From: Nomia melanderi
Lineage: Eukaryota > Arthropoda > Insecta > Hymenoptera > Halictidae
Assembly: GCF_051020985.1 (NCBI RefSeq)
Contig: NC_135003.1
Coordinates: forward strand, 7,805,501 to 7,869,500
Direction: 5' to 3'
DNA: 64,000 nt
Shown: piece by piece, positions 39,905-52,570 of the stretch
How positions within the stretch are numbered: position 1 is the first letter of the stretch
Layout of the letters: every line of letters starts with the position of its first letter
Position numbers and translations under genes: made by a program
Notes under the pieces: generated by a model
What the model was told of the DNA's origin: nothing
The model's database searches: none
What the model saw: the letters and a program-made list of their open reading frames with translations, nothing else

Positions 39905-42900
39905 AATCGGTGATTTATATGTTGAAAAAGTACTCGAAAGTGTTTGGTTCTCCGCAGCCAGCAAGCGACTGTCTACGTTCCCCTTTTTTTATCGATTCGC
40001 CGTAGAAATTACTCTTACACGTTATCTCGCGATAGTTTGTTCCCGGGAAAGTGGGAGAATTATGCGTTTCTGTTCTATGAAAGGCCAACTACCGGGTTCT
40101 AGGGGGTCTCCTTTCGGCTCTTGTCATTTGTCTTCCTCCGCGATAGAAGCAAAGTTTCAAAGACCCCTCCAAGTTGCGTCCCAAGCGGTTACAAGTGAAC
40201 GCCTCCCTAAATTTTCTTGCTGTAGGAATTAATGGCGGGGGCAAATTCTAAAATCTTCGTTAAACCCGCACGATATCCCGACGGTATCTAACGTTCCGAT
40301 AGTTTGCCGCTGGCAAATAGAACCGATTCACTGGAAGGCTCGTGGTAATGAGAAATTTTCTTACTTAGATAACATTCAACAATTCTTACAAGTAACTTCC
40401 GTAAATAAACATATGCAATTCTAACTTCAATGAAATTTATTTATTCGAAGATAAACGAAAATCATTTTCATCTCTTGCCTTATGATTCTTTTTTATTTTA
40501 TCTTTGTGGGAGCTACATTAAATTTAATAATTTGGTAGAAGAAGAAATAATTGTATATTAATTATTAGTCTTGTTTAACCGTCAGCTTTCAGCTCTAAAT
40601 TTTAGAATAATAGCAGCAGGAAAATTATGCATCGTTTAGGAAATTAGCATTTGATTGTTCAAAATAGTTACAGTTGAATATCAATAGTTGAATATCAAAA
40701 TTGTGTTTATTAGCTATGCATTATGAAGTTCGATATTTCCGTTTAAGTGATGAAATGATGAAGAGAATGGTACTTATCACGAATTCATCTGATGCAGAGT
40801 AGAAGTACGTGCAATATAAAGTTGTTACTTCGATTCCGTTTTAGCATTCAAGTAAATATAAGTACCATTACGTTCGTTTCGAAGCTAACCGGCTTTCACG
40901 GCTTCATATCAACTACTCCGAAGTATCCACAGATTCATTGAGTGGATCAAAGATTGCAAAGATCTTTCATAATTAAATGCTAACTCAGAAATCTCTCCCA
41001 TATCCATCATTCCAGCGGAATTAATTCTGGATCTGCTTCTGCTATTTTGCCGTTACTTTTGAAGACTCTCTTCATCAAGATATTTTCTTCTGGATGATAA
41101 TATAGAAAATTCTATTTTTTTTAAGAATCTAACAAGAGTCAATATTCAATAGCGACTTTTATTATTATTGTCTATGTGAAATCGATATGGCATACCTGAA
41201 AAATTTCGACTCCATTAATATTAATTTGTAATTTACTACCATTTTGAAAATGGTAGAAATTAATTAAATGAAGTAGAAGAACATGGTGAAAATGAGAGAC
41301 AAATTTTACACAGAAAATACATGAACACTCTCAATTACTAAATTCGTATATGAGTATACTATTTCTCATTGGAAACCTACTAATGCCTGTATAGTTCACA
41401 CAGAAGGGTAGAACTTGGCTTCCGGAAATTCTCACGAGCACCTGTACCCGTGGATCCAGGTGTTTCAGTGCCAATTCAATAATACGCTGCTGTGGCTCCT
41501 AAATGCTTAACGTTCCACTATCTCGTATTTTGAAACGTTTTTACTGTATTCAAACGGGTTTCTATTTGCCGAAGGAATTGGTCTCGTGACCTATAATTGG
41601 TCATCATTTTCCTTTTCGACGCAAAAACATTTCACTTTACACTGTCCATTTAAATACAAATTCATTATTTTTATTTTCATTCCATTCTGCAACTAATTTC
41701 TTCTGATAAATAGTACGTGAAATAATGAAGGAAAAGTACTAAACGTTTCATAGTGCAACAGATTTTCACCCTGTCGTTCACGGAACCTCGAAAATTGAGT
41801 ATAAATTATTCAAAGAGTATAGGTTCGATTCGTCGATGTTTAATTAAAACTGTCATTGGAATATAATCGTCCATGTCACGTGTTACTCGAAAGTATACAC
41901 CGGTGTATGCAGTTACACGCTATACATCATTTTGCTAGCTGCTTCTTAACGAGTCATGAGTAGTGTAATGTGCAATAGGTTGATTGAGTATTCCTCGTTC
42001 TACACTGATTAATGTCTTCCTCATCTACTTGGTAGCTATTGTTCTTAGAGTGCAGAAATTAGAACAACACTTCACGTTGCAAAGCAGATTTTGCCTGCAG
42101 AATATATCTTGCCTATCGTGTCTGACCATTATCTATTATTTTCACTTATCTTAACGTTTTTATCAAATAAATTTCAAAGCAAATTTTCTTAACAATATTA
42201 CAAAATAAAAAAGTTTTATTCTTCAGATTACATTAGATTTGTAATACGCTTTCTGCATATAAATAAATTATTTGTGAGGTCATATACTAACAACATAACA
42301 GGGATCTTAAAAGATCAAGATAGTTTTAAAATATTCTGATTAAAATCTTTGCCTATATAGGGGTCGCCTTGTTATTCGCTATGTAAAATATGTGCAGCAA
42401 CGTCGATGTCTATGTACAAGATGTACTCGAATCATGAGATGGAATGTCGCTAGTTTGGCTAGTTTGAGGAGTGTACAAATGTTAGGTATCTTCGTCTAAG
42501 ACAGATGAGAATGGAACTATGCTACAAGTGCACAGTAAATGTTCAAGGATTTATGCGTCTCTAATAGAGATTCCTCCGAATTCCGGCACGTCTGTCACAA
42601 ACACGCTGTATCATGATGACGGTCCATTATGGAGAACTATGGAAATTTATCGTATGCCCAATCAAGACTACATCACGAGTAATCGAACTCTATCACAAAG
42701 TTTAATGTGCAAAATTTAGTTCAAGAGGGTAACGTATCCGAAAACAATGCGTTTAACTTCTATATATCTGTAAAGATCTCTTGTTATACTGAATCTTAAG
42801 GGGCCATTTTGAATTTGAACAAAAAGTACTTAAAGTTCATAAGGTTTTAATAATTTTTAATCGGATTTTACGAATCAGTCGAGCCTAATTGTGTCCATTA

Positions 42901-43370
42901 TACACCGGCCTTTTGTGTTGAATTCAGTGAGCGCAGTTGACAGAAGTTGCGTCGACGTATGCAGATTTCAGCAATGTCTAAAGTTTTCAAAACAATCTCG
43001 GCGACACACGGCAACTATTTTCGCGGCTCGCAGCCCAATTTACCATGAACCCAACGGGACCATTACCAGCCACTCGAACTAGGAATGGCGATCAAAGTTT
43101 AATTGCACCCTTATCGAGCAGTTATACCGACTAACAAACTGCAACTTGTGCAGGAGCAATTGCTGTGACGAACTATTTGCTTCGCTGCCGCACAAATGTT
43201 CTGGAATACTAACTTTCTCCTTCGGTAATGATTGTACTATTTTGTCACATTGTAATTTTGAAAAGTATATATATTCGATCGATCTATACTTGATATAGAC
43301 TTGATTTCAATAGTACGATCTATACTATAAAAAGGGTAAGAGATTAACTTCACTCTATAGGATGCTAACA
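39905..43370. other. No gene recognised (39.9-43.4 kb)
   Basis: AT-rich unique sequence downstream of CSTF3. No frame above 70 codons. AGTTGAATATCAAT is nearly duplicated at about 40672-40699. Confidence 0.45.
41237..41257. repeat. Perfect 10-1-10 palindrome
   Basis: CTACCATTTT and AAAATGGTAG separated by one G, in AT-rich DNA. Similarity of the arms decays beyond 10 bp. Too short for a miRNA precursor. Confidence 0.6.
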
Positions 43371-44315
43371 TTTATTGGTCCTGTACATCGAATTATACAG
43401 ATCAGATTTGAATATACAGCGTATTAGACAAATGTATCAAGACAAATAGTTGCGTCATGATATTTAGTATTCTCCCTTTTAAATTTGTTATACAAGATTA
43501 AATTTCGGATTTAATAAACTTTATAAAGTACATGTACGCACTTTTGAAAAATTAATAGGTATAAATAAGTAAGACAGAATGAGAGAACTATTTGTTCGAA
43601 TACATTCGCTTGGTGCTGTATGCATTAAATAGATTGTTTGCTGGACAAAACGAATAGATCGTGTCTTTGATATTGTGTACCATTCGTGAGAAATTCACGT
43701 AGAATGTATGGACGTTGTAAATAGTACCATTCTTGTCGTATCAATTTAATAATAATAATAATAAGAAATTATTTTTTCTTAGTAAGAATGCATAGATCAT
43801 GTCAATCATCATTATCGTTAAATGCACGTATTGACAGATCCACGAGTTCCAAACAATATTTTTCACATATAACATAAATCGATATTGATCATTGGTGTAA
43901 AAATTAAATCTTGATCGTATATTTATATACTAAATTTATCGTGTACAACGAAGTAGGTAACAATATAATCATGTTTAACCTATTAGACATTTCGCAGTGT
44001 CCTCATCTCGAATGCGATTCAATAATCCGTGTGTGAATGAACACATTCGAAGAAAGACGAAATTAACAGTATGAAGGTAGAACTTCTGAGTACATAGTAC
44101 TCAAAATATCGTGCACAGTGTCACATAAGGAATTTAGTAATTGCTCATATACGTAACGTACGCTTCTCGATAATAATAGGTTTGCTCTTTTTGGAAACAC
44201 TCGTTTCCAGAACAAACGGAAAATGTAAAAATATATATGACAACGTGTATCAAGGTTCCTCAGAATGCATGAAGACGATGTGTAAAGCTCTGGTCTCAGT
44301 TATTTCATTTTGTGC
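43371..44315 (-). other. Presumed CSTF3 3' UTR / downstream region
   Basis: AT-rich sequence following the CSTF3 stop codon (44316-44318). I noticed no minus-strand AATAAA closer than 43371-43376, and one ATTAAA at 43510-43515; either could end the transcript, giving a 3' UTR of about 0.8-0.95 kb. An (AAT)n run lies at about 43747-43763. The true end cannot be fixed from sequence alone. Confidence 0.35.
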
Positions 44316-47300
44316 TCATTTTACTCGCTTTTGTTGTCTTTGGCGGTATATGTCATTTGCGGGAGGTGGAGGTAAATCTTCTTCTTCACTGTCGTCACCT
44401 CCCAAACGCGTCCTTCTCCGTTTCGAACCGATACTGACACCATCGTTGCTCTCATCAACGATCCAATGCACTGATTTCGCGAGGTCAAACAACTTTGTGT
44501 CACATCCATTATCTGCTACCGGTAATGGGGCTGAAAAGGAGAATAACGTTTATTGTATTCCTATTATGTAAGTTCAACGTAAATATGTAATAAAAATGAG
44601 AATTACCATGTTCTGGTAACTGAATTCTATTGAAAACGTCCATGAGTAGATCAACTGCTACAAACGGACCCCTGAAACAACCAGGTGGTGGGAGCATGGT
44701 GCAAAGTTGTGCTGCTGCCGGCGGTAACGGGAAAGATCCTCCTGAATGATTAACAATTAATGTTGTCCATAGATATAAAAAACGTTAATAGAAATACTTA
44801 CCGGGTACTGGATGTTCTCCAGGTAGCGGGTTTACTTTTGGTTTGTAAGGAATCATTTGTGACAAATCAGGTCTGGGTAAGGATGCTATAGCTTCCTCGG
44901 GATCGGGAATTCGCGGTAATACACCAGCTGTACTTCTGGCAACACTAGATACTTCCATATACCCTATAGACCTCAACTCCATTGGAGTACAAGGGTATAA
45001 ATCCAAAAACTTATACCTGTCTACTAATTGTGCAGTTTCTTTGCCCTCAAATTCTTTAATCTAGACGAATAAATATGATATTATCGAAAAAATGTATGAA
45101 GTAGAAGTAAAGTGTATCATTCTCACTGCAATACCTTTTCTAAAACTGCACTTCGCCTTTTTTCAACTTTAACAATACTAGCCAAATCACCGATATTTGA
45201 CTCAAATTCTAAAAACCGATTCCATATGTCACTAAAAAAAAATGTTCATAATATTAGCTATAAAATAAATGTCTAGTATATTGAATGTAGTTACGCGTTA
45301 CATACACTGATTTCTCTGGTTCTAAACTACCAGAAGATAAAACCCTCTCAAATAAAACTCTTGTATTATTATCCTCTGGAAAATGAGATAAATTGTTACA
45401 ATAAAATCTTGGAAATTAAAATTTATTTTACAAGCAAGTCTATATATTTTACCATTTAAATGCGATAAGTAGTCGATGTAACAAAGTATATAATCAGGGT
45501 TGTCTCCGAATTTTTTTAAACCCAATTCAAATATCCGAAATGCGATATTTTTATCCTTAGTACAATAATATTCCATTAATGCAGCAGCAACGTATACATG
45601 ATGTTTACATCTTGGATCTTCCCTCGCTCTTTTAAAGACCGTTCTAGCAGACTTTATACCTTCTGCGCGTCTGGCAAATTTCATATACTGTACAAAAGCC
45701 TATAAAACGTTATTTATAATAATAATTTCATTAATATAACACGAATAAACGATGTATGTAATTTAATATTCATAAAAAATAAATACTAACTAATGTAGGA
45801 TCGATATCGGGTATATCAAGGAACTTTTGATATATTTGATGAACTTTTTCATATTTTACTCTTCCTTCTTCAAAATCTGCATGTGCAAAATATAGTAACA
45901 TATTTTTTGATAATAGTGTGCTAGTTGCCCTTTCAAACATTGTAGCAGCTTCGTCACTTAAATTTTTTGCGGCATTTACATCCCCTTTTTCCGTTAATAT
46001 TTTTGAACTCAGTTCTAAGAAATGTGCAGCTTGATGCCATACTGCAGGATGATGACCCAGACATAGCAAACATTGTTCAATAGCAAACATTACTCTGCGA
46101 GCAACTAAGGAAGTATCTTCTGTTCTTAAGGGATTACTGCGTTCCCAAGCAATGTATTTTTTCCACAGTTCCACCTAGATGATATAATATATGTTCCATT
46201 ACTGAAGAAACATTCCCTTTGTGACAGATCCAAAGAGTAAAGAAATCTACCTGTTTAACTTCTTCTGGATGTCCGGTCGGAGGAACACTAGGAGCACTCC
46301 TATTTAATCCTCTAGTTACAGCTTCCAATTCCTTAGCAACCCGTCTAGCATTCATGTAATCTCTAGAACGTTCAATCGCCATTTTCTCTGCAATTATTGG
46401 GTTAATATTTTGTTCAAATGCCATATAATCTTTCCATAATTGTTCCATATTAATCATAGGATTAACAACACCGCGTTGGTATACCTACAATTTAAGTAAA
46501 TATGAATAAAGCATTAAATAAAAGAGTTATAATTAATATATATTTACTCAATATAGTTAATCACCTTGCGTACTGCACTAATTTTCTGATTTTCAGCATA
46601 TGAACCAACTGCTTCGACACTTTTCAAGAACATAACATAGTCATTCCAAATACTGTACGAATGAATATCCATTCCAATTTTGTCCAATGCAAAATCATAT
46701 GCTTGTGCCATTTTTTCCCTATGAATTTATTATTATTTAATTATACTAATGATCTATTATAAAATCCATTAGGAATACAAATACTTACTTATATGTTGCA
46801 AGACTGGCTTTTGTTTCTTTGACATAAGAAAGGTAAAGTTTCCACAACTCAATATTTAAGATTTTCATGAGGCACCTTTGGAATAGCTGTTAGAGAAAAG
46901 AACTATTTTAGAGCCAACATCAAGAGGGGACATACCACTGACATGAAGATCACTCAAATGTGGGCACGGAAAACATATCTACCACCTTACTTACCCAAAT
47001 AGGCAAGTTTTTTTTGTATTACACATATATTTAAACATTATCAATAATATCAATAAGAATCACATCGAAAGATCAGGAAGCAGAAATTCAATAATTTATT
47101 GATGCAAATTCTTAATACAATCACTACTACAATGTTTGTATATAATGGGAGAAATAATAATGCACCAATGCATCAAGTTAGAATGGTTTATTACATAAAC
47201 ATATAGTTTATTTGTTAATAATTAAGAAAGAAACTTCTTCAGACATGAGATTATAAAGGTAACATAAAATATACCCCTCAAAATAAAAAACTTTCTTTAT

Positions 47301-48933
47301 TTTTTGCAATTGGGGTGATAATATAATAACGTTTCACCTATGTGGGATCGAGAAATGAATGATCCCAAAACATCATAAAAAAATTTAGACAGTGCGAAGC
47401 AACATAAGGTGATACAAATATTTAACTTATTAGTCATGAATCTTCTGTACAATAGATGTAAAAGATGTTAAAATATATATCACCCTATGCTACCTCTGTG
47501 TATGTTTCACAATAGTTGAGAATGTTTCTCAAATATTGTTTAAGGGGAAGGTAAGTATATATAACTTTCAAAACTTATTTGGGAATCAACAAAAGTACGC
47601 TATCAAGATTTCCTCTGTATCATATGTAAAGACACAAATATAATTGCACTACTTTCCTACTGAATATTTATTTATAATTACTATATTTTATATGATATCC
47701 AATATAGGTTGTACACAATGTGTATCATGATTTTTTTACTAGAACAAGTAACACAATCCAAGCACAGTGAAAAATGTGTTGCAGGAAGGAATATAAGGCT
47801 GTTAGATTCAGGAAGCTGTCTTCATAAGTTGATTACACTAATAATATAAAACTTCTGCTGTTAAATACATCAAACTTATCATATTGATTATATGCTTTCT
47901 AAAAGATGTAATATTCAACAAAGAAAACAACCTCCCAAATATATCAACAGATCAATCATTAATCAATGAAATATTTGCTTATGGTGAAATATTGTTTTTA
48001 TTCACCTCATATAATATGCAAAGTGCTCAGAGTCACATTATACGATAATACTTGATCACAATGGATTAATAATAACTTGTCATTGTCATCTATAATCCTA
48101 CTGCACTAAGAAAATCGAAGTATATTTTTTTGTATACCACTGTTAAGTAAAAAATTTTCCTATTTTATAGGATTACTCAAAATATGTAAACGTTCTTCAT
48201 TAATTTATAAAAACATGCACATAAATATAAGTCAATATTAAAGAAAAACTTCACCCAATAGTCTTGTTTCAATTTTAATACTGAAAAGTCTTTGTGTAAC
48301 TTCGAATGAACAACTTAAACAATACATATAACTAGAAATTTACCAATATATAATGCTTTCATAAAATTTTGAAACTCTAACAATATTAACATACCTTTTC
48401 CACCTTCTCAAAGTTGCGCATTTTCATCTGCAACATTCACAAACATAATAAAATAAAATTTTGTCTCAGAAGAAGAACTTATATCTAAATTGCATTACTT
48501 AATGTATAAAAATAAATGTAACACCATGTATTTTACATTATTTCTACAAAACATTTATCATAAAAAGAATATATAAATATTACCTCTTGTTCTATATAAA
48601 TCTTCCAATAACGACCAGCTGAAGGAAATACAGTAACAAGTTTCTCAAAAACTGGCCTCACTTCTGTAATAGGTCTGTTTTGTGCTTCTCGAATGAGAAT
48701 GCTCCATGCTTCCAAATCATAAGGCGACTCATCTACCGTTTTTTGAGCACGTTGCAGTTTCTCGTTTCCCCAGTCCTAAATAAAACAAAGATCAACATAA
48801 TTAATTATATTAAATTCTAAATATAATAGAAGATACATACATGAATACAAAAAAGTGAGGTTATATAAACCTAATTCGTATAATCAATAAATTACAAAAA
48901 TTCACTTACGAATTCCGTTTTATCGTCAGTCAT
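44316..48933 (-). CDS. CSTF3: Cleavage stimulation factor subunit 3 (CstF-77 / suppressor of forked), 13 coding exons
   Basis: Scaffold subunit of the CstF complex. It acts in the nucleus in pre-mRNA 3'-end cleavage and polyadenylation, dimerises, and bridges CstF-50, CstF-64 and CPSF. Coding exons (high to low, transcript order): 48910-48933, 48584-48775, 48395-48427, 46789-46886, 46565-46718, 46251-46484, 45791-46174, 45453-45699, 45306-45375, 45135-45231, 44802-45060, 44607-44741, 44316-44530. All junctions are GT/AG and keep frame: 2142 nt, 713 residues, close to the roughly 717 of human CSTF3. HAT-repeat signatures run through residues about 15-500 (LEAWSILIREAQ, GRYWKIYIEQE, SIWNDYVMFLKS, ELWKKYIAWE, IWNRFLEFES). 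A Pro-rich hinge follows (about 550-610), then the conserved segment with FVAVDLLMDVFNRI (CstF-64-binding 'monkeytail' region), a basic KRRRTR nuclear-localisation-like cluster and the tail DIYRQRQQKRVK. The start MTDDKTEF is the first ATG of exon 1. Exon 3 is only 33 nt. No break or missing segment was seen. The family call is very secure. Exon 9/10 was set by frame: donor GTATGT after 45306, because using the preceding GTGTAT would create a stop. Confidence 0.97.
46887..48394 (-). promoter_or_regulatory. CSTF3 intron 3, oversized, candidate intronic polyadenylation region
   Basis: This intron is 1508 bp; the other coding introns are 60-156 bp. Read-through from exon 3 gives Val-Cys then TAA at 48386-48388, so a transcript ending here would encode about 85 residues. 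AATAAA hexamers on the minus strand lie at 47997-48002, 47667-47672, 47296-47301, 47207-47212, 47187-47192 and 47095-47100; an ATTAAA lies at 48274-48279. Downstream of the 47997 hexamer is a G/T-rich stretch (complement of about 47912-47940), a fair downstream element. In vertebrate CSTF3 (intron 3) and Drosophila su(f), a conserved intronic poly(A) site makes a truncated RNA for autoregulation. The same role here is inferred from position and signals; use of the site is not shown. Confidence 0.6.
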
Positions 48934-49037
48934 TTTCTAATATTTTCGACGACGCTGATCCCCTGCAATAAAAAAAAAGACTACCACGTATTAACGAGAA
49001 ACACAAGCGAATAAAATTCTCTAACAGCCAACTCACA
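48934..49037 (-). other. CSTF3 5' UTR with a predicted 74-bp intron
   Basis: Immediately upstream of the start codon the minus strand reads a long T-run followed by ATTGCAG, a strong 3' splice site with exon start at 48962. A GTGAGT donor begins at 49036. Splicing them would remove 48963-49036 and leave a 29-nt leader segment next to the ATG. The transcription start is not fixed by the sequence; it probably lies between 49038 and 49075. Confidence 0.5.
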
Positions 49038-49074
49038 ATTGCCCTTTATCTCCTGAAAGGAGCACGAACTACAA

Positions 49075-49082
49075 TATCGATT
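49075..49082. promoter_or_regulatory. WATCGATW (DRE-type) box upstream of CSTF3
   Basis: TATCGATT matches the WATCGATW core of the DNA replication-related element bound by DREF. In insects this element is typical of TATA-less housekeeping promoters and usually lies within about 100 bp of the start site. It sits about 40 bp beyond the predicted 5' UTR donor, a fitting place. One 8-bp match is weak evidence by itself. Confidence 0.4.
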
Positions 49083-51854
49083 AGATTCGATCTATCGTTC
49101 TTTTAGGTTATTCGAGTTCCACTTTACGATATAGCCGTTAATAATGATGAAGTAATATACGATAAAAGGACAATTAAATTTGTGTGAGTCTCTCATACAA
49201 AATATAAATTTTTCATAATTATTAATTCCAACATTTTAAGTAAATAATCAATTCTTTCTAGGCATAGTTATAATTACTGGAACAATGATTAAGCGCCATC
49301 TATGAGAAACTATTGAATTGCATCAATAAATCCATAGACTTCAGATACATAGGTATCTACAGACGGTGCATGTTATGAGAATTTTTGTCTAGGGTCTTCA
49401 TTGAGTAAACTCTACATTAAAGGTACATTAATTTGAATGAAAATATTAAATTTAAAGTATTAAAAGCTGATTAAATCCGAGATATTCCCATCGATGCCAT
49501 TCTTGTTTTCGCTTGTGTCAGATACTGTCTGAAAATACGTCCAAGTCAGTGGTATTTCAGTAAGTAGTTCATAAACTGATGAGAAGAGGACACTACAATC
49601 AGTTCTAAATTTTTGTTAGGAAAAAACTGTTGTAAAAATAATATTTTTTAAGTAGATCGTGTCCTCAATTATATATTTACTTATTTAATATCTTACTCAG
49701 AATATAAGAAAAAAATATAAAAAAGACACAGTACGGTATATAAAATTATAAAAATTGTATTTGACAGAATTAAATAATGCTTCTAATAAAAAATTGTCAT
49801 ACTAATCATATAATAAAACTCATTTCGTTCAACAATAAGAACTAAAGTTCAGCTTATAAGAAAAGTACTTGAATCAATATATACTCTGGCACACATCTAT
49901 TCAAACGAGTTTTTTAGTTACCTTGAGCGTATTTCAAAAATCTGCAAATTAAATTTAGACTTTCTATTACAGATAAAAGACACGTGTACACGGTCAGCAG
50001 TAAACCTGTCCGTAGCCGCATAAATTCTTCTCACTTCGTTCAGGAATTACGTTCTTAAATCGTTAAAATATTAAATTACTCAAAAACAAAAAAGAAACAG
50101 AGATAAAAGGAATAGAACTCGATTTTTCCGATCCGTTACTCGAAATGCCCTCCTTAAGAATTCAACTGACGTTGGCCGGCGCGTACGTGCAGATCTAAAG
50201 AGGAAATTTATTGGTGAAAGTTTCGTGAAATGCGCGCTGCCTGCAGACTATCCCTCCTCTCCCCATGTTTTTTTTTCTTCTTCTTCGTTCGCCGCTGATA
50301 CGCGACGCCGAATATTTATAACTGGCAATCAATCAAACCGTATCGAACGTACCGCGCTGCCCGCGATCCTTCCGCGCCGCTCAGCAAGGTGATTGTCCAA
50401 CACGTGAAAGGCGCATTTTATCAGTTTACTCTTGTCGCTTTCGCTTTTCTTCCTTTTTAAGCGATTTATTTTCTTTCACCGCGGCGAATCCCGCGGCGAC
50501 ACGCATAAGTGGAGATACGTAATGCGCTCGCATTGAATTTAATGATAGCACGTCGAGGTGAGCGTTCGCTTGATCACCGGTCGCACTTACACGCTTGTGC
50601 ATCACATAAATTACCGAGGACATCCGTGCCATTTACAAAGCTGAGCCTTGATGAGTCGAATCGCCTGATTACCATATGTTTACCGTGCGCGCCGAGTTCT
50701 ATTGCGGCGGGCCCCGCAATAATGTGGGATAAATTATAGGCCTGTAATTCATTCTGTCTCCGTTAGGAAAAGGAAACGCTTATGAAGTTTTCACCCAACC
50801 CGTCGGTTCTTAAGTCGCACGCCTTCTGACTTATTTTAATGAACCTATGTGTTAATTTCTACACTCGCCCGACCGCTCAGCTATTATGCATAGTATACGC
50901 GCGATCCATGCGATATCATCGAAATCACGCTCGCGTTGCCGGTTGCTCGCAGCTGCGAAAACCTTCGACTAATTTGTATTTCTTCCATCCATTGTTATAT
51001 TCTTGTGAAATTTAATCTTCGAAGGAAATCAAAGGTTTTAAGACAAAACATTCAATGCGCGTTAACTACGATAATTTCGAAATCATTTCTCGTGGAAGAT
51101 AATTGCATGAACTCTTCTAAATAAAATAATATATATTTTTATTATATTGAGAAGCATTTCAATACGATTAATGATATTACTTGATTAATCACCGTTTAGT
51201 ACCATTGGTATACGGTTATTAACTATTTCTTAATGATATGTAATGAAGCAACACAGACTGTTCATTGTACAATAAGATATATCGCAATTGTTTTATCGTG
51301 ATAATACGTCATATGAACTTGAAACAAATAGATGAAGATATTTGACATCTAAACGTAATATCTGAAACGCAGCGTGTGTGCCCCACTGTAAAAATCGAAG
51401 CTCGCGGAACGCGATGAACAATTTATTCAACCGGTTTCATCTATTAAGCGTGCATCAATGCGCGTGAGAGTGTGGCCTAAACTTTATCGGCGCTCAGTCT
51501 CATTCACCCGTAAGCATCCGTACAATTATGATCTTTATTGAAGATAAAATATATACCCCGGATAAAAAGCGGTATCGTAAACTATTACATCTTATTACAT
51601 CGTGGCTTACTCTAACGATATATCGCGTAACGCTGCTCATTGTATCGTAAAATTAAATAGCGTGTAACGAAACGTTGCGTCTCCATGAGCGGCCGTGAAG
51701 GAGAACGCAGGGAACCGTAGGTGCTATGCGTTATTACAAACAATATCCATGCACGCAATCGGTCGTCCCGATAGGATGAAACGTTAGATGTTGTAAATTT
51801 CCGCGCTGGTTGTTTACTATATTTATGGGGAAGTAGTGGAAAGCAGTTTCTGTC
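49083..51854. other. No gene recognised upstream of CSTF3 (49.1-51.9 kb)
   Basis: AT-rich to about 50.1 kb, then CpG-rich unique sequence. No divergent partner gene to CSTF3 could be identified. Confidence 0.45.
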
Positions 51855-52010
51855 ATTTATTAGCGCGAACATATCTCCAACTGTTCGACTCGTTCGTTTC
51901 GATTGGAAACGTCGAACACGCCGGCCCGATATAAATTATGATCGCTATCTCTCTCGCCTAGTCACCATCCATACTACTCAGACGCCCGCTCGAAATCCTG
52001 CTAATCCCGA
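51855..52010 (+). promoter_or_regulatory. Promoter-like module, copy 1 (TATA + Inr-like)
   Basis: TATAAATTA begins at 51930 and is followed by GATCGCTATCT and a GTCACC Inr-like site whose A (51964) is 34 bp from the TATA start. Then comes CATACTACTC. The same string of elements recurs 1450 bp downstream with most bases unchanged, and similarity extends left to the TTTATTAGC at about 51857. A 62-codon frame with a good start context (ACAATGG) begins at 52095, but its product is unfamiliar. Core-promoter function is inferred from element order and spacing. Confidence 0.4.
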
Positions 52011-52570
52011 GAGCGGCTATCGATAACCTGGTTATATTTTGCGTGTCAGCTCGTAGTTTCCTTTCGGTTCTCATTCATCGGTCATTGCGAAACAATGGCC
52101 GTAGATAAGTCACGCCGAGAATCAGTTGAAATTGCGGGCCTCACGTATTATACACGGCCTGTCGCGAAAATAATCAAGGACGGCTGGATATTTCGGCGAA
52201 AAAACTTGCTGTTTTATGAACGACATGTATTGCTCTTGCGGCGTCGACGACGATTTGTAGCGTCGAGTAACGCCGTCCTGTGACTGAGTTTTAGGATGCC
52301 TGTGGCGCCATTTTGTATGTTTAGCGTTTTGTCGTGGTGCCTTTGCTTCAGATCGAAGGAAAGGGTACAGTGAGTGACACAATACGAAATAAATAACGTG
52401 AGATGTAATCGAACGTCTGAATTTGAGATTTTATTCGAGGATTTCGAAAAGAGTTTGATCTGAAAAACAGTCGAAATCGGATAGAAATGGGAATGAAATG
52501 AAAGAAAGTTTTAAAATTACAACTTATATGAATGCTGTGTTTGAAAATAGATAAACTGAATAACTAAAAC

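Noticed and set aside
49083..50400. Divergent gene sharing the CSTF3 promoter
   Set aside because: No coding exon or consistent splice signals could be found on the plus strand.
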